From Gentiana macrophylla (Eukaryota; Streptophyta; Magnoliopsida; Gentianales; Gentianaceae), in NCBI GenBank assembly GCA_026214975.1, contig JAOBSW010000362.1, forward strand, positions 62,001-126,000: a stretch of DNA of 64,000 nt, written 5' to 3'. The notes below the pieces were generated by a model, which made no database searches, was not told the origin of the DNA, and saw only the letters and a list, made by a program, of their open reading frames with translations. The position numbers and the translations under genes were made by a program. This document shows, one piece after another, positions 45,201-54,399 of this stretch. The first letter of the stretch is position 1. Each line of letters opens with the position of its first letter.

Positions 45201-45331
45201 ACCACCACCTTAAACTCCACACAAGTTAAAACTGAACCTTAATCGTGATAATTTATGTTTTTAGTGACAAGTTTATTAACCCCCCCCCCGGCCCCCTCTA
45301 AACTTGTGTTAGCCTATCCAATGGACCAACA
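42266..45331 (+). repeat. Sirevirus solo LTR, itself interrupted
   Basis: Starts TGTTGGAAATAAAATTTATG and ends GGACCAACA, matching both ends of the minus Sirevirus LTR (7040-8772) read on its own strand. Without the nested insertion it is about 1.6 kb. It is flanked by GGGTT (42261-42265) and GGGTC (45332-45336), a one-mismatch target duplication. No internal region is present, so it probably arose by LTR-LTR recombination. Confidence 0.82.
42923..44388 (-). repeat. Gypsy solo LTR nested in the Sirevirus solo LTR
   Basis: TGTTCGG...CTTAACA termini with perfect 5-bp duplications TCAGT (42918-42922 and 44389-44393). It is 1466 bp and related to the Athila-like LTRs at 12100 and 21229: same ends, same ATTTATAAACC and GGGTCGxxCxxxGGGAxTGG phrases, and GGACGCCCGCCC-type motifs at 43875-44045. 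Coding strand of the lost element would be minus. A TATA candidate CTATAAAGG is at about 43857-43865 on the minus strand. Confidence 0.88.
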
Positions 45332-45400
45332 GGGTCATTTGGAAGAATTTGTGTGCATTTGTGATACATATGGTATTACGGTTGTTTGTTTTCCCAACAA

Positions 45401-45415
45401 GCAGTATCGGAGCCC
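45401..45415 (+). promoter_or_regulatory. Primer binding site, degenerate tRNA-Met
   Basis: CAGTATCGGAGCCCC resembles TGGTATCAGAGCCCC and follows an LTR end TTTTCCCAACA by two bases. Confidence 0.7.
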
Positions 45416-45469
45416 CGGTTAGTTGATATGGTTTGGAAGTGTTTTTTGTGAACTTTTTTTATTGGTGAA

Positions 45470-46220
45470 ATGGAAGCCAACTTGAATAGAATGATCACTT
45501 TGAATGGGTCTAACTGTGCCATTTGGAAAAATAAAATGGAGGATTTTTTGTATGTGAAAAATTATTTCTTGCCGGTTTTCAGTGCTGGAAAACCTGAAGA
45601 TAGAACAGATGAAGAGTGGAATTTGTTGCATAGGCATGTTTTTGGTTATATTAGACAATGGGTTGATGAAAATGTTTAAAATCACGTTAGTGGGGGAGAA
45701 CATGTCGTCTTTGTGGAAAAATCTCAAGACTTGTATGCCCGGAAAACTGAAACAATAAGATGCTTTTAATGTAGAAAATGATGAATTGTAGATATCATGA
45801 TGGAACTCCTATAGATGATCATTTGAATACTTTCTTCGGTTTTATGCTATGTGTATTATATTTGATGATGAAGTGTGTGTGGATGGATGCTTCTTGGCTC
45901 TTTACCGTAATCACGGGAAATTTTCGATGTTCTCTATCTAATTCTACCACAGATTGTACTATGACCATTGATCTTGCAAAGACTAGTGTGTTGGGAGAAG
46001 AGACAAGGAGGAAGGCACACGGTGTTTCCTCATAGTCAGATGTCTTGGTTACTGAGTCACGGGGGAGAAGTCAAAGAAGAGTTTCTAAAGATAGAGGTTG
46101 GAGTATAAGTACATCCAAGGACAAGAACAAAATTTTGAATGCAATCAATGTGGCAAGAAGGGACACATCATGAAATTTTGCTTTATATTGAAACAGGTCA
46201 AAAAAGAAAACAGTGAGAAG
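45470..46220 (+). pseudogene. Copia Gag with CCHC zinc knuckle
   Basis: Starts with the ATG at 45470 (MEANLNRMITLNGSNCAIWKNKMEDF), the N-terminal copia Gag pattern in which the protein recognises LNGSNYxxWKxKM. A stop at 45677 and shifts break it; 45778-46035 continues with YHDGTPIDDHLNTFFGF. The zinc knuckle FECNQCGKKGHIMKFC (about 46135-46182) keeps all three Cys and the His. Confidence 0.82.
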
Positions 46221-46316
46221 AAAATTTATGGGAAGAAGGAAGATGATGTTAATACTACTTATTCTGAAGATTTCCTTGTGTTTCAAGAGGTTGATGATGT
46301 TATTTTTGCGTATGAT

Positions 46317-46742
46317 ATGACTAGTTGGGTTGTTGACAGTGGTGCTTCAGTTCATGCTACTTCAAGAAGAGAGTTTCTCACATTCTACATTCCAGGTGAC
46401 TTTGGTGATGTGAGAATGGTTCAGGATTCTATCCTAAAGTGTGCAGGTGTTGTAGATATTAGTTTGGAGACGTCAAATGGTACCAAGCTGATTCTTAGAC
46501 GGGTTAAGCATGTTCCAGGGATCCGGTTGATTTTGATTTGTGTTTGCAGACAGTGTGATGATGGTTATAATAGCTTATTTTCGGATGATAAGTTGAAGCT
46601 CACAAAAGGGTCTTCAGTTGTGGCTAGAGGTACGAATACATCTACACTTTTCTTGACCCAAGACAAAGTTATTGTTGATGAGGCTCATGAATGGAGTCAC
46701 GTGATGAGACCGAGTTGTCATATAAGAGGTTATGTCATATAA
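46317..46742 (+). pseudogene. Copia aspartic protease
   Basis: SWVVDSGASVHATSRREFL has an intact DSG active site. It is followed by DFGDVRMVQDS, GTKLILRRVKHVPGIRLIL and LTKGSSVVARG, the usual copia protease to pre-integrase sequence. The frame runs openly from the zinc knuckle to a stop at about 46740. Confidence 0.85.
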
Positions 46743-47560
46743 GTTTGAAATGAATGACTGTCTTATCTAAGAAAAATTTAATGTCTTGTTCAAACAGTTT
46801 GCATTTGGAAAATTGTGCTCATTGTCTTGCAGGGAAGCAAACTAAAGTTTCTTTTAAATCAAATCCACCTTCAAGAAAGTCATAAGTACTTGAGCTTGTT
46901 CATTCAGATGTTTGTGGTCCTATGAAGCCAATGACACTTGGTGGTACCCGTTATTTTGTTACTTTTATTGATGATCACTCAAGAAAACTTTGGGTCAACA
47001 CTTTGAAGACAAAATGTCATGTGCTAGACATGTTCAAGCATTTTCAAGTTTAATTTGAGAGGGAAACTGGAAAGAAGTTGAAGTGTATTCGGACTGACAA
47101 TAGAGGTGAATACAAAGGTTCATTTCATTATTACTATAAGAAGTAGGTATCCGACACGAGACAAGTCTACCAAAGACTCCGTGAATTGAATGCTTGGCGG
47201 AGAGGATGAATATAACTTTAATGGAGAGAGTCGATGTTTGCTTTCACAAGACGGATAGCCTAAATCCTTTTGGGTGAAGATTTGAGTGCCGTGGTTCATG
47301 TACTTAATTTGTCTTCATGTGTTCCTTTGCAGAATGATGTTCCTCAGAAGGTATGGTCAGGTAAAGATGTATCTTACCATTATTTACGAGTCTTTGGTTG
47401 TAATGCTTATGCTCACATTCCTAAAGATGAGAGGTCTACGCTTGATGCGAAGACTAAACAATGTATTATTCTTGGTTATGGTCAAGATGAGTTTGGGTAC
47501 AAACTTTAATTATGATCTTATTGACAAGAAAATGATTCAAAGCTGAGATTTTGTGTTCGC
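46743..47560 (+). pseudogene. Copia integrase, heavily decayed
   Basis: CAHCLAGKQTKVSF (about 46817-46858) is the end of the zinc region. The core is readable: ELVHSDVCGPMKP, FVTFIDDHSRKLWV and IRTDNRGEY (first and second Asp). The region of the catalytic Glu (47140-47270) is scrambled. The end of the domain is clear at 47340-47500 (VPQKVWSGKDVSYHYLRVFG, CNAYAHIPKDERSTLDAKTK). Gaps and stops rule out function. Confidence 0.8.
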
Positions 47561-48590
47561 AGAGAATGAGACATTGCAGGATGTTCATAAAAATCAGAGT
47601 TCAATACCACACGCTAGTGATGGTGCAGCTAACTTGGAGATCATTTCTCCTACACCCATAGAAGAGCATGGTGCAGTTGATGACCTGGGTAATCAGCAGG
47701 ATGATATAGATGATGAAGTTGATTTTGATCACAATGTTGATGATGATATGATTGAGGAACCAGTACCAGATGAGGCTCCACCAGTAATTCCCCGGATATC
47801 TACTAGAGAGAGACACCCTTCTACTAGATATCCAGCGACTGAGTATGTTTTTCTCTTAGACAGTGGAGAGCTTGAATGCTTTGAGGAGGCCGTGGATGAT
47901 GAACATAAATATATATGACTTGATACTATGAAAGAAGTCTTTGCATGACAATCACACATATGAGTTGGTGAAATTGCCTACGCGGAAGATGTCTTTGAAG
48001 AATAAGTGGGTCTTAGAAATTAACAATGAAGACAATAATTCTACACCTCGGTATAAGGCAAGATTAGTAGTCAAAGGTTTGGTTTAGAAAGTATGCTGAT
48101 TTTGGTGAGATTTTCTCTCCTTTTGTGAAAAATGTCTTCTATCCGACTATTCTCGGCTTGGCAAACTAGCTAGTATTGATTTAGAGGATGAGAAAATGGA
48201 TGTTAAAACATGTTTTCTTCATGGTGATTTGGAAAAAGACATCTACATGGAGTAGCCAAAGGGTTTTCAGGTGAAAGGAAAAAATAATCTTGTATGCAAG
48301 TTGAAGAAGAGTCTTTACGGGTTGAAGCAAGCGTTGCTAGACAAGTGGTATAAGAAATTTGAGTCTCACATGAAGGAGCTTGGCTACTTGAAGACTACTT
48401 CCGATCATTGCGTGTTTATTAGCAGATTCTCAGAGGATGATTTTATCATTCTTTTACACTATGTTGATGATTTTTTGATTGTTCGCATGAATGCTTCAAG
48501 GATTGACAAAGTTGAAGCAAATAGCTGATAACGCTCTTTTTCCATGAAAGACTTGGGCCATGAAAACATATTTTGTGGATGCAGATTACT
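47553..48590 (+). pseudogene. Copia linker and reverse transcriptase
   Basis: 47553-47918 is the acidic linker between integrase and RT, ending RISTRERHPSTRYPATEYVF. RT follows from about 47930: NHTYELVKLP, NKWVLEINNED, KARLVVKG, then MDVKTCFLHGDLEKDIYME, LVCKLKKSLYGLKQA and the catalytic YVDDFLIV (about 48460-48483). The frame is broken at 47918, 48090 and 48254. Confidence 0.85.
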
Positions 48591-48639
48591 CGTGATGCAC
48601 TCTTAAAAAAACGATTACTGCGTTACAGAGAGGCGGAAA

Positions 48640-49440
48640 ATTTATTTGTCACAAGAGAAGTACATAAAGAAGGTGCTTCGTAGATTTAGCATGAGTAATG
48701 CTAAAGCAAAGGTTCAGCACACTTGCATCTCTTTTCAAGTTGATTATCAAACAATGTCCTTTTAAATATGATGAAAAGGAAAAGATGCGTAGGTCCCGTG
48801 ATGCTTCAAATGTGGTAGTTTGATAGACGCTATGGTATGTACTAGACTGCATATAGCTTATGCAGCTTGGTAAGGTAAGTCGCTTTCTCCGTAATCCTGG
48901 CAGAGAGCATTGGAATGCTAAGAAATGGATTATGAGATATCTTAGAGGTACTATGATTTATGCCTTACTTTTGGTGGTTAAAACCGTGTTGGTTGGTTTC
49001 ACCGATTCTCGATATGGTAGAGATGGTGATTCTTACAAGTCTTCTTCAGATATTTTGTTAAATTTGCAAGTGAGAGCTTTGTCATGGCAGTTGAGGTTGC
49101 AAAAATGTGTTGCACTTTAAACTTCTAAAGCTGAGTATGTTGCAGCAACTGAAGTGTGTAAAAAGTTGTTGTGGATGAAGAAGTTTCTCCGAGAGCCTGG
49201 TTTGAAGCAAGATCAGTATGTGTTGCATTGTGATAGCCGGAGTGCTTCTCTTCTTGGAAAGAATGCAACTTTTCATTCTAGGACAAAACACATTAATGTT
49301 TGTTATCATTGGATTCTGGATGTGTTGGAGTCGAAGTAGCTAGCACTTGAAAAAGTGCATACAGATGACAATGGTGCGGATATGTTGACAAAAGAGTTGA
49401 TAAGGGAGAAATTTGATATATGTCGTTCTGTTGCGGGAAT
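48640..49440 (+). pseudogene. Copia RNase H
   Basis: KIYLSQEKYIKKVL at about 48640-48680 precedes the domain. GKVSRFLRNPGREHWNAKKW, IMRYLRGT, VGFTDSRYG and TSKAEYVAATEVCKKLLWMK follow, then HCDSRSASLLGKNATFHSRT and KHINV. The last block GADMLTKEL lies at about 49376-49400. Stops at 49118 and 49337 break it. Confidence 0.85.
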
Positions 49441-49499
49441 GACAAATTCATCCACAATGTCGTGATGGGGAGATTTTTTGGACGGATCACTCATTTGTC

Positions 49500-49803
49500 G
49501 AACCCACCGAATAGATGTGACCTCTTGTTGGAGCTTGCAAGGCTAGAATAAAACATTGGCATAAAGCCTGACAAGCAAATAGATGAGTTAATGAAAGCCA
49601 TTGCAGTGTCGAACCAGACTCTAGTATGGTTACAGACTATATATGTTAATATTATTCAAGGTTCTTCTACTTAATTAACACCGGTAAATAAAGTAAATTT
49701 GCCTTTAGTTATCAAACTAACTCAGATTTGTGAAATAACATATAATTGGAAATGAGATGATACGTGGTATCTCAGGTGGACAAAAGAGGCGGCTCACAAC
49801 AGG
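49500..49803 (+). pseudogene. PDR-type ABCG transporter fragment, mid-NBD1 to signature
   Basis: Exon-like text reads DLLLELARLE at about 49518-49547, GIKPDKQIDELMKAIAV (about 49560-49610) and VTDYI near 49627. After an intron-like stretch, GNEMIRGISGGQKRRLTTG occurs at about 49750-49803 followed by a GTAATT donor. These are consecutive blocks of NBD1 in plant PDR transporters, ending with the ISGGQ ABC signature. A stop replaces one codon at 49548. Together with 40795-40955 this shows one host gene on the plus strand, broken by the insertions in between. Nothing of its membrane domain is seen before the dirigent gene at 49985. Confidence 0.75.
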
Positions 49804-49984
49804 TAATTTACATAAACAAAAATAAAATAAAATAAGATAAAGGTAATTAAATAACATTCAATTATATATTTTATTTCTCCGGAAGGAATATGGCAGGACA
49901 TTATTCATCACAACAGACTGACATTAATTATATATGCACGCCGAAGCGCGCTGATGCATGATAGGATAGGATAGGATCTAATTA
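49804..49984. other. Intergenic or intron remnant between PDR pseudogene and dirigent gene
   Basis: AT-rich, with a short GATAG repeat (about 49960-49976). No ORF. It would hold the 3' UTR of the dirigent gene on the minus strand. Confidence 0.5.
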
Positions 49985-50736
49985 TTAATGTTGTAAATTA
50001 ATAATACATCTGATGGTAGCATAAGGAATAGAAGGGTCGTAGTAGAGCGTTTCAAAAGTGGCTAAACCTTTGGCAAAGCTGAATTTACCGGTGCCTGAAA
50101 TGACTGGAATTTCAGACACTTTGCTACCCTCATCATAAACACCTTGTAGTTCCAAGGTGCTTCCACGATCTTTCTTGTTCGTAAAAACGATGGAAAGCTG
50201 TATTTTCGAATGGCCGCCGCCCTTCCGTGTCGACCGTGAGCATGCAGTGTACATGCCTTGGGCTCTTCCAACCTGATTTGACTTCACGTTTGATCCTTGG
50301 GTAATAAGATCGTCCACCACAGCAACAGACCCGAACTTTTGGAATCCCCAATTCTTTTTTAGACCGGCAACAACGAACTCCGTCGCGTTTCGTCCTCCCA
50401 TGAAACGATGGATGTATATGGCCATCTTGGTCTCTTTGAAGCTGAGGACGTCGCCCTGCAAGGAATCTGCTGCAAAGGGCCGGAATTTATATTTATTTAG
50501 TCAATTTAATTTGCATGCATATTTAAACAATAGCAATTAATTATACCTCTGTAAGTGGGTGCTTTGCAGCATACTTGTGTAGGTGGCTTATTGTTTATGG
50601 TTTCATCCAAGCAAGGTGTCAACAATGTTGGAGGATTACAATCTGCAGCCGCAGCCGCCACATTTTCCGGCCTAACCAGCAGCAGGTTTCCGAAAAACAA
50701 CGCAAGCATCGCGAATATGAGTGCATACACAGCCAT
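49985..50736 (-). CDS. Dirigent-domain protein with an N-terminal nsLTP-like half-domain (two exons)
   Basis: Exon 1 (50736-50547) starts at MAVYALIFAMLALFFGNLLL, a clear signal peptide probably cut near residues 25-31. It continues with ADCNPPTLLTPC, 13 residues and VCC: the first four cysteines (C-x8-C-x13-CC) of the eight-cysteine nsLTP motif. A 77-bp AT-rich intron (50546-50470; GT...AG, branch-like TTGACTAAA) joins in phase (G|CA) to exon 2 (50469-49985). Exon 2 encodes about 160 residues of dirigent domain with FGSVAVVDDLITQGS, VGRAQGMYTACS, LSIVFTNKKDRGSTLELQG and ISGTGKFSFAKGLATF, ending at TAA 49987-49985. The predicted protein is 224 residues and secreted. Dirigent proteins steer stereoselective phenoxy-radical coupling (lignans, lignin) in the cell wall. 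The last four LTP cysteines are absent, so the N-terminal part is not a complete LTP fold. Expression is unknown. Confidence 0.75.
50470..50546 (-). other. Predicted intron of the dirigent gene
   Basis: Minus strand AGAG|GTATAATT donor and CCTTTGCAG|CAGATT acceptor, 77 bp, A/T-rich, with TTGACTAAA about 35 bp before the acceptor. Removal keeps the reading frame. Without splicing, exon 1 would run into a stop after 13 more codons. Confidence 0.72.
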
Positions 50737-50796
50737 CGGTGGTAATCAAGAATTAATTATTGACTTGCATGTTGAAAAATTTAGGATGCTGTCATC

Positions 50797-50806
50797 ATTT
50801 AAATAA
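50797..50806 (-). promoter_or_regulatory. TATA-like box of the dirigent gene
   Basis: The minus strand reads TTATTTAAAT about 60-70 bp upstream of the ATG at 50736, a plausible core promoter distance. Confidence 0.45.
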
Positions 50807-50809
50807 GCC

Positions 50810-51379
50810 TATCGTTGCTGACAACTTTCCTCTTTTTGGAAAGGAGATATAGGTCACGTATGTGACATTTTATTGCATCCTTTTTATTTTATTTTAAGGG
50901 GGGTGAAAATGCGTCTCTATATACCACAACAATACACTAAATTAATTATATGAGAATTCTGCAATCATTGTCAGGGCAGTTGTATTAGAATTTTTGAATA
51001 TTTTGTTTGTTTTTTTTTTTTTTTTTTTTTAATCTGTTTAGCCTTGTGGCTTTTTGTTATAGGTTGTTTTTGTTAGAATACAAGTTATTTTCTTTATGAA
51101 AAATAATACAGACACAATGAAAATACACAACCAATTGATACAACAACGATCTACACCACTTTATCATGCAGACTAGATCAATCAACATGGATGCCATAAA
51201 ATGAATGTTGTAGATCATCGTCAGATCAATTGGCCACAGATTTTCGCCAATGGCACAGATTATTTTCTTTTCTTATTTTTAAAACATTATTAAATATTAA
51301 TATAATAATATCATTATATACGGGAAAGTGTTCTTCCCCATTAATATGCTTTTGGTTCCCATTTGAAGATTGATTCCTC
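50810..51379. other. Upstream region of dirigent gene; no gene seen
   Basis: AT-rich. A run of about 21 T lies at 51009-51030. It should contain the dirigent gene's promoter, but I recognise no further element. Confidence 0.5.
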
Positions 51380-51930
51380 GAGCCCCTTTTTTTCTACATC
51401 CTAATGAGAATCCTGCACTAGTTCATGTAGATCTGCCACTTGATGGAATTAGGAATTATCATTCCTGGAGCAGAGCCTGGGGTTTGTGGACTGTTCATTG
51501 CCGAAGCCGGTTGCTGATGGGATGGTTGATCTTCCGGTCAGAGCAATGTGATACTACTATTATATCGTGTATTATGAAGACGGTTACGCCGCCTATTGCA
51601 AGAACTATACTCTGGTTGAACAGCGCTCGTGATATTTGGGAAGATATGCGCCGAACATACTCCAACATGGATTCATTTCGTCTATCATATCCAGTACTGA
51701 GAATAATGATGGAAGAGGATATTCTGGTTTTGGAGGTGATAAGAATCTGTCTAAATGGGAAGGAAGTTATATAGAGGAATGGTTCTAATCGTAAGGTTCA
51801 ATATACATTTTGTGGCGTCAATGGTCATACCATAGACAATTATAAGAAAACGGATACCCACCAGGGTGGTAGCCAACAAGAGGATAAATCTTTTTCTACC
51901 ATAGATCATTGTTTTCGTGTTGTTTGAGTT
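51380..51930 (+). pseudogene. Copia Gag fragment
   Basis: The plus strand encodes HPNENPALVHVDLPLDGIRN and YHSWSRAW, the N-terminal domain of copia Gag, then CDTTIISCIMKTVTPPIART and LWLNSARDIWEDMRRTYSN. A degenerate zinc knuckle (FCGVNGHTIDNYKK) lies at about 51810-51855 with two Cys lost. No LTR or Pol is found beside it. The insertion source and target are unclear. Confidence 0.78.
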
Positions 51931-52025
51931 TTTGCAAACAGAGGTTTCAAGAGCGCTTCAAGATCCAAAAAGTATCCGTGACGGGACAAGAATGGAAAGT
52001 TCAAGGAAATTGCTAGATGAATATA

Positions 52026-52403
52026 TGTTAAGATCAAGCGCTTACTATCAGACTAAAACCAATTGATGTTAATAAACGCGCTTACTATATTTCTTATCAT
52101 TTATCTTATCATTCAAGACTCGAGGGCAATTTATCCCAAGACCCCCTTCAAGTTTTGGCAATCTATCCAACATTTGCACAACTTTTTTCAAGAGTGTATG
52201 AAGTCTCTCCCAACACCCACCTCAAGTGTGGGTAACTGTCTCAACACTTGCACAATTTTTTTCAAATATTGTTCCAACCAGGTTCGATCTCGTGACCTCT
52301 CGGCTATTATACCATGTTAATATCAAACGCTACTATCAGACTAAATCCAAATGGTGCATAATAAACGTGCTACTATATTTCTTAGCATTTATCTTATGAT
52401 TTA
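52026..52403 (-). mobile_element. TRIM retrotransposon, 378 bp
   Basis: Two direct repeats of about 90 bp (52026-52115 and 52315-52403) are about 80% alike by eye (TGTTAAxATCAAxCGC ... ATTTATCTTAT). On the minus strand the inner edge of the right repeat is followed by TGGTATAATAGCC, a decayed tRNA-Met primer site, and the inner edge of the left one is preceded by GAAGGGGGTC, a polypurine tract. The internal 200 bp has no ORF and contains a second-order repeat (CAACATTTGCACAACTTTTTTCAA at 52168, near-repeat at 52240). No clear target duplication is seen. Confidence 0.7.
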
Positions 52404-53857
52404 AAAGTGTGGTTAATCTGGTCTCAAAGAATATACCATGCCCACTATCGAGAAATTTTTCACGCCTATGCCCACCCACCGATCTAGCCAATTTTATCAA
52501 TCTAAACCGAATATGATTCAGATGGTAAAAGTTATTCAAAATTTCATGGTCTACCGAATGAAGATCCGAGCACTCATGTCAAGAATGTTTTATAATCATA
52601 ATTAGCAAAGTGACACCGTTGACATTCGGAAGGATATATTTGATTGGGCTTTTCCCGTATAAGCTAAGCGCAATGGCTACTTCCTTATCGGCGATGTCAA
52701 TTACCACTTGGGGTGAGCTCATGTAGGCGTTTATTTTGAAGCTACAACTAATCGTCTCGGTTATTTATTCGAGGAATTCGACTCGAGCTCGCTCAAAAAT
52801 AAAAAATAAAACAACAAGTCGAGTTGAATGGTAGTACTCACTTAATAGCCTGCTCACTTGTCGCCCCTAATAGAGACGACGGTGACAAGCGATCGAATAA
52901 AAACCTGTTTGATAGAATTGAAATTGCAGTAGTTAGAAAGAAACGTATGAAAGATGGCAAATTCTTGAAGTAATTAATTTGTGGTATTTGTTAAACAAAG
53001 AGACAATGAGTGAACTCTACATCATAAAATACTGAATGAGAGCAAGATGACTATTATACAATAAGTCCAAACTCAAACATAGTAGCGAGCAGGATGCTGT
53101 GGGCCTTGTGGGGAGAAGCGCACTTATTTACATCGACATAAAAAATATCATTCCATTGAGAACCCTTGACGTGAAAGTCTTTATAGAGAAAACATCTCGG
53201 CGTAAATACGCGACGCCGTTTCTGATAATCGATTTTTATCCAAAAATAACGCCCTGACACACGATATTAAAGGATAACAATATCATACGTAAGCATGACA
53301 TCATTGTATCAAAACAAAGCGACGCAGAAGCTAAATAGACTTTGGCTAAAGAAATTATTATGTAAGACCATAAGAAGTTACTGTTGTTACGGACTGCAAG
53401 AAGAACCCTAGAAAAAAATGCAATTAAAGCTTAAAATCAAACAACAACAAGAAATTAAGAAACACGGAATTTAACATGATATTCGACAATGTTACCGACT
53501 AATCCACGTATTAAAATGATATATCTTTTATGCACGTAAAGTTACAAAGATTCACTCTGATCGTTACAATAACTGCTGTCATTTATTGCTTTGAGAACCT
53601 AACCTTAGCTGTCATAATGTCCAAATGAGTGTTTTTACTAAAACACCCCAAGATGTGCTCTTCCCAGATTACAAACGAGTGACCACCAGATGTAAACAGA
53701 TTCAGCCTCAGAGTTGACCATACGTGAACACACAGACATTAAAAGTGATCACCTGACTTTAACACCATACTTCAGACGTGATACTTAGTTGAGTATTCGG
53801 ACACATACTTTGGATGCTACAAATTCAAATTCTAATGCATGATTTAGACGTAGAGAT
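52404..53857. other. No gene recognised
   Basis: About 1.45 kb. A GACTCGAGCTCGCTC tract at 52780-52800 resembles dispersed plant repeat words. A short open frame at 53260-53054 (minus) has no domain I recognise. Nothing else can be supported. Confidence 0.5.
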
Positions 53858-54358
53858 TGTGAAGTCTCACGAGGTAAAGTGAATGCTCAACCCCATATAA
53901 AAATAAAGGACTTGTCAACTCGGTTAGCCCTTTTAGAGCAAGAAATGACGATGGTCTAAGCAAAGGCATCGGACTATTTATGACTCATTTAGCTACTAGG
54001 CCTGGTCTCTTGGGCATTACAGTAATGGTAATTGAGTCGACTATCGACGGATCTCAGTGTCACGTAATGCTCAGGTCGCTGGGATCCACCTATTGATCCT
54101 CTTGTAGGACTAAACCGAGACAAGTCGGGTGGGACAAGTCTTGGCCATCCTGGCGAGGATGCCGCACTTTATAAATGGGGAGAATGTAAAGTCCCACACC
54201 GGTAACATAATCGAATGCTCACCCATTTTGAGTGTGAGACATAAAGGTCATGTCAACTCGGTTAGCCCCTTTAGACCATGAGAGGACGGCGGTCCAAGCA
54301 GTAAGACCGGATCATTTATGACTCATTTAACGCTACCAGCCCGGGTCGGGGCGTTATA
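53858..54358 (+). mobile_element. TRIM retrotransposon, 501 bp
   Basis: LTRs at 53858-54021 and 54185-54358 share TGTxAAGTCxCAC starts, TGTCAACTCGGTTAGCCC, ATTTATGACTCATTTA and GGGxxGxGGCxTTAxA ends. After the left LTR comes TGGTAATTGAG (a weak tRNA-Met primer site), and before the right LTR comes AAATGGGGAGAA (polypurine tract). GAGAT (53853-53857) and AAGAT (54359-54363) are a one-mismatch target duplication. The 163-bp interior has no ORF. The start TGTAAAGTCCCACACCGG resembles common plant TRIM ends. I saw no 5S-like promoter, so it is not Cassandra. Confidence 0.82.
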
Positions 54359-54399
54359 AAGATCAAATCATCTGACTAACAATTCTTCACCTTGACGTG

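Larger units (their letters stand above)
45332..49475 (+). mobile_element. Copia retrotransposon (Tork/Tnt1-like), plus strand, degenerate
   Basis: A primer site at about 45402-45413 is followed by Gag, zinc knuckle, protease, integrase, RT and RNase H in copia order and a purine tract GATGGGGAGATT at about 49464-49475. The 3' LTR after it is missing or very short: PDR transporter sequence resumes within about 30 bp. Stops and shifts are frequent. It probably inserted into the PDR gene whose parts lie at 40795 and 49500. Confidence 0.85.

Noticed and set aside
45283..45298. C/G homopolymer as a polypurine tract
   Set aside because: It lies inside the terminal part of the Sirevirus solo LTR and corresponds to the similar run in the LTR at 7040-8772.
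51009..51030. Poly-T run as a LINE or SINE tail
   Set aside because: No element body or target duplication could be found next to it.
53054..53260. 68-codon minus-strand frame with aromatic-rich text
   Set aside because: No recognisable family, no promoter or splice context; may be a gene remnant but cannot be supported.
53858..54358. Possible Cassandra element (TRIM with 5S rRNA promoter)
   Set aside because: The LTR start is similar, but I could not find the 5S-type internal promoter motif.
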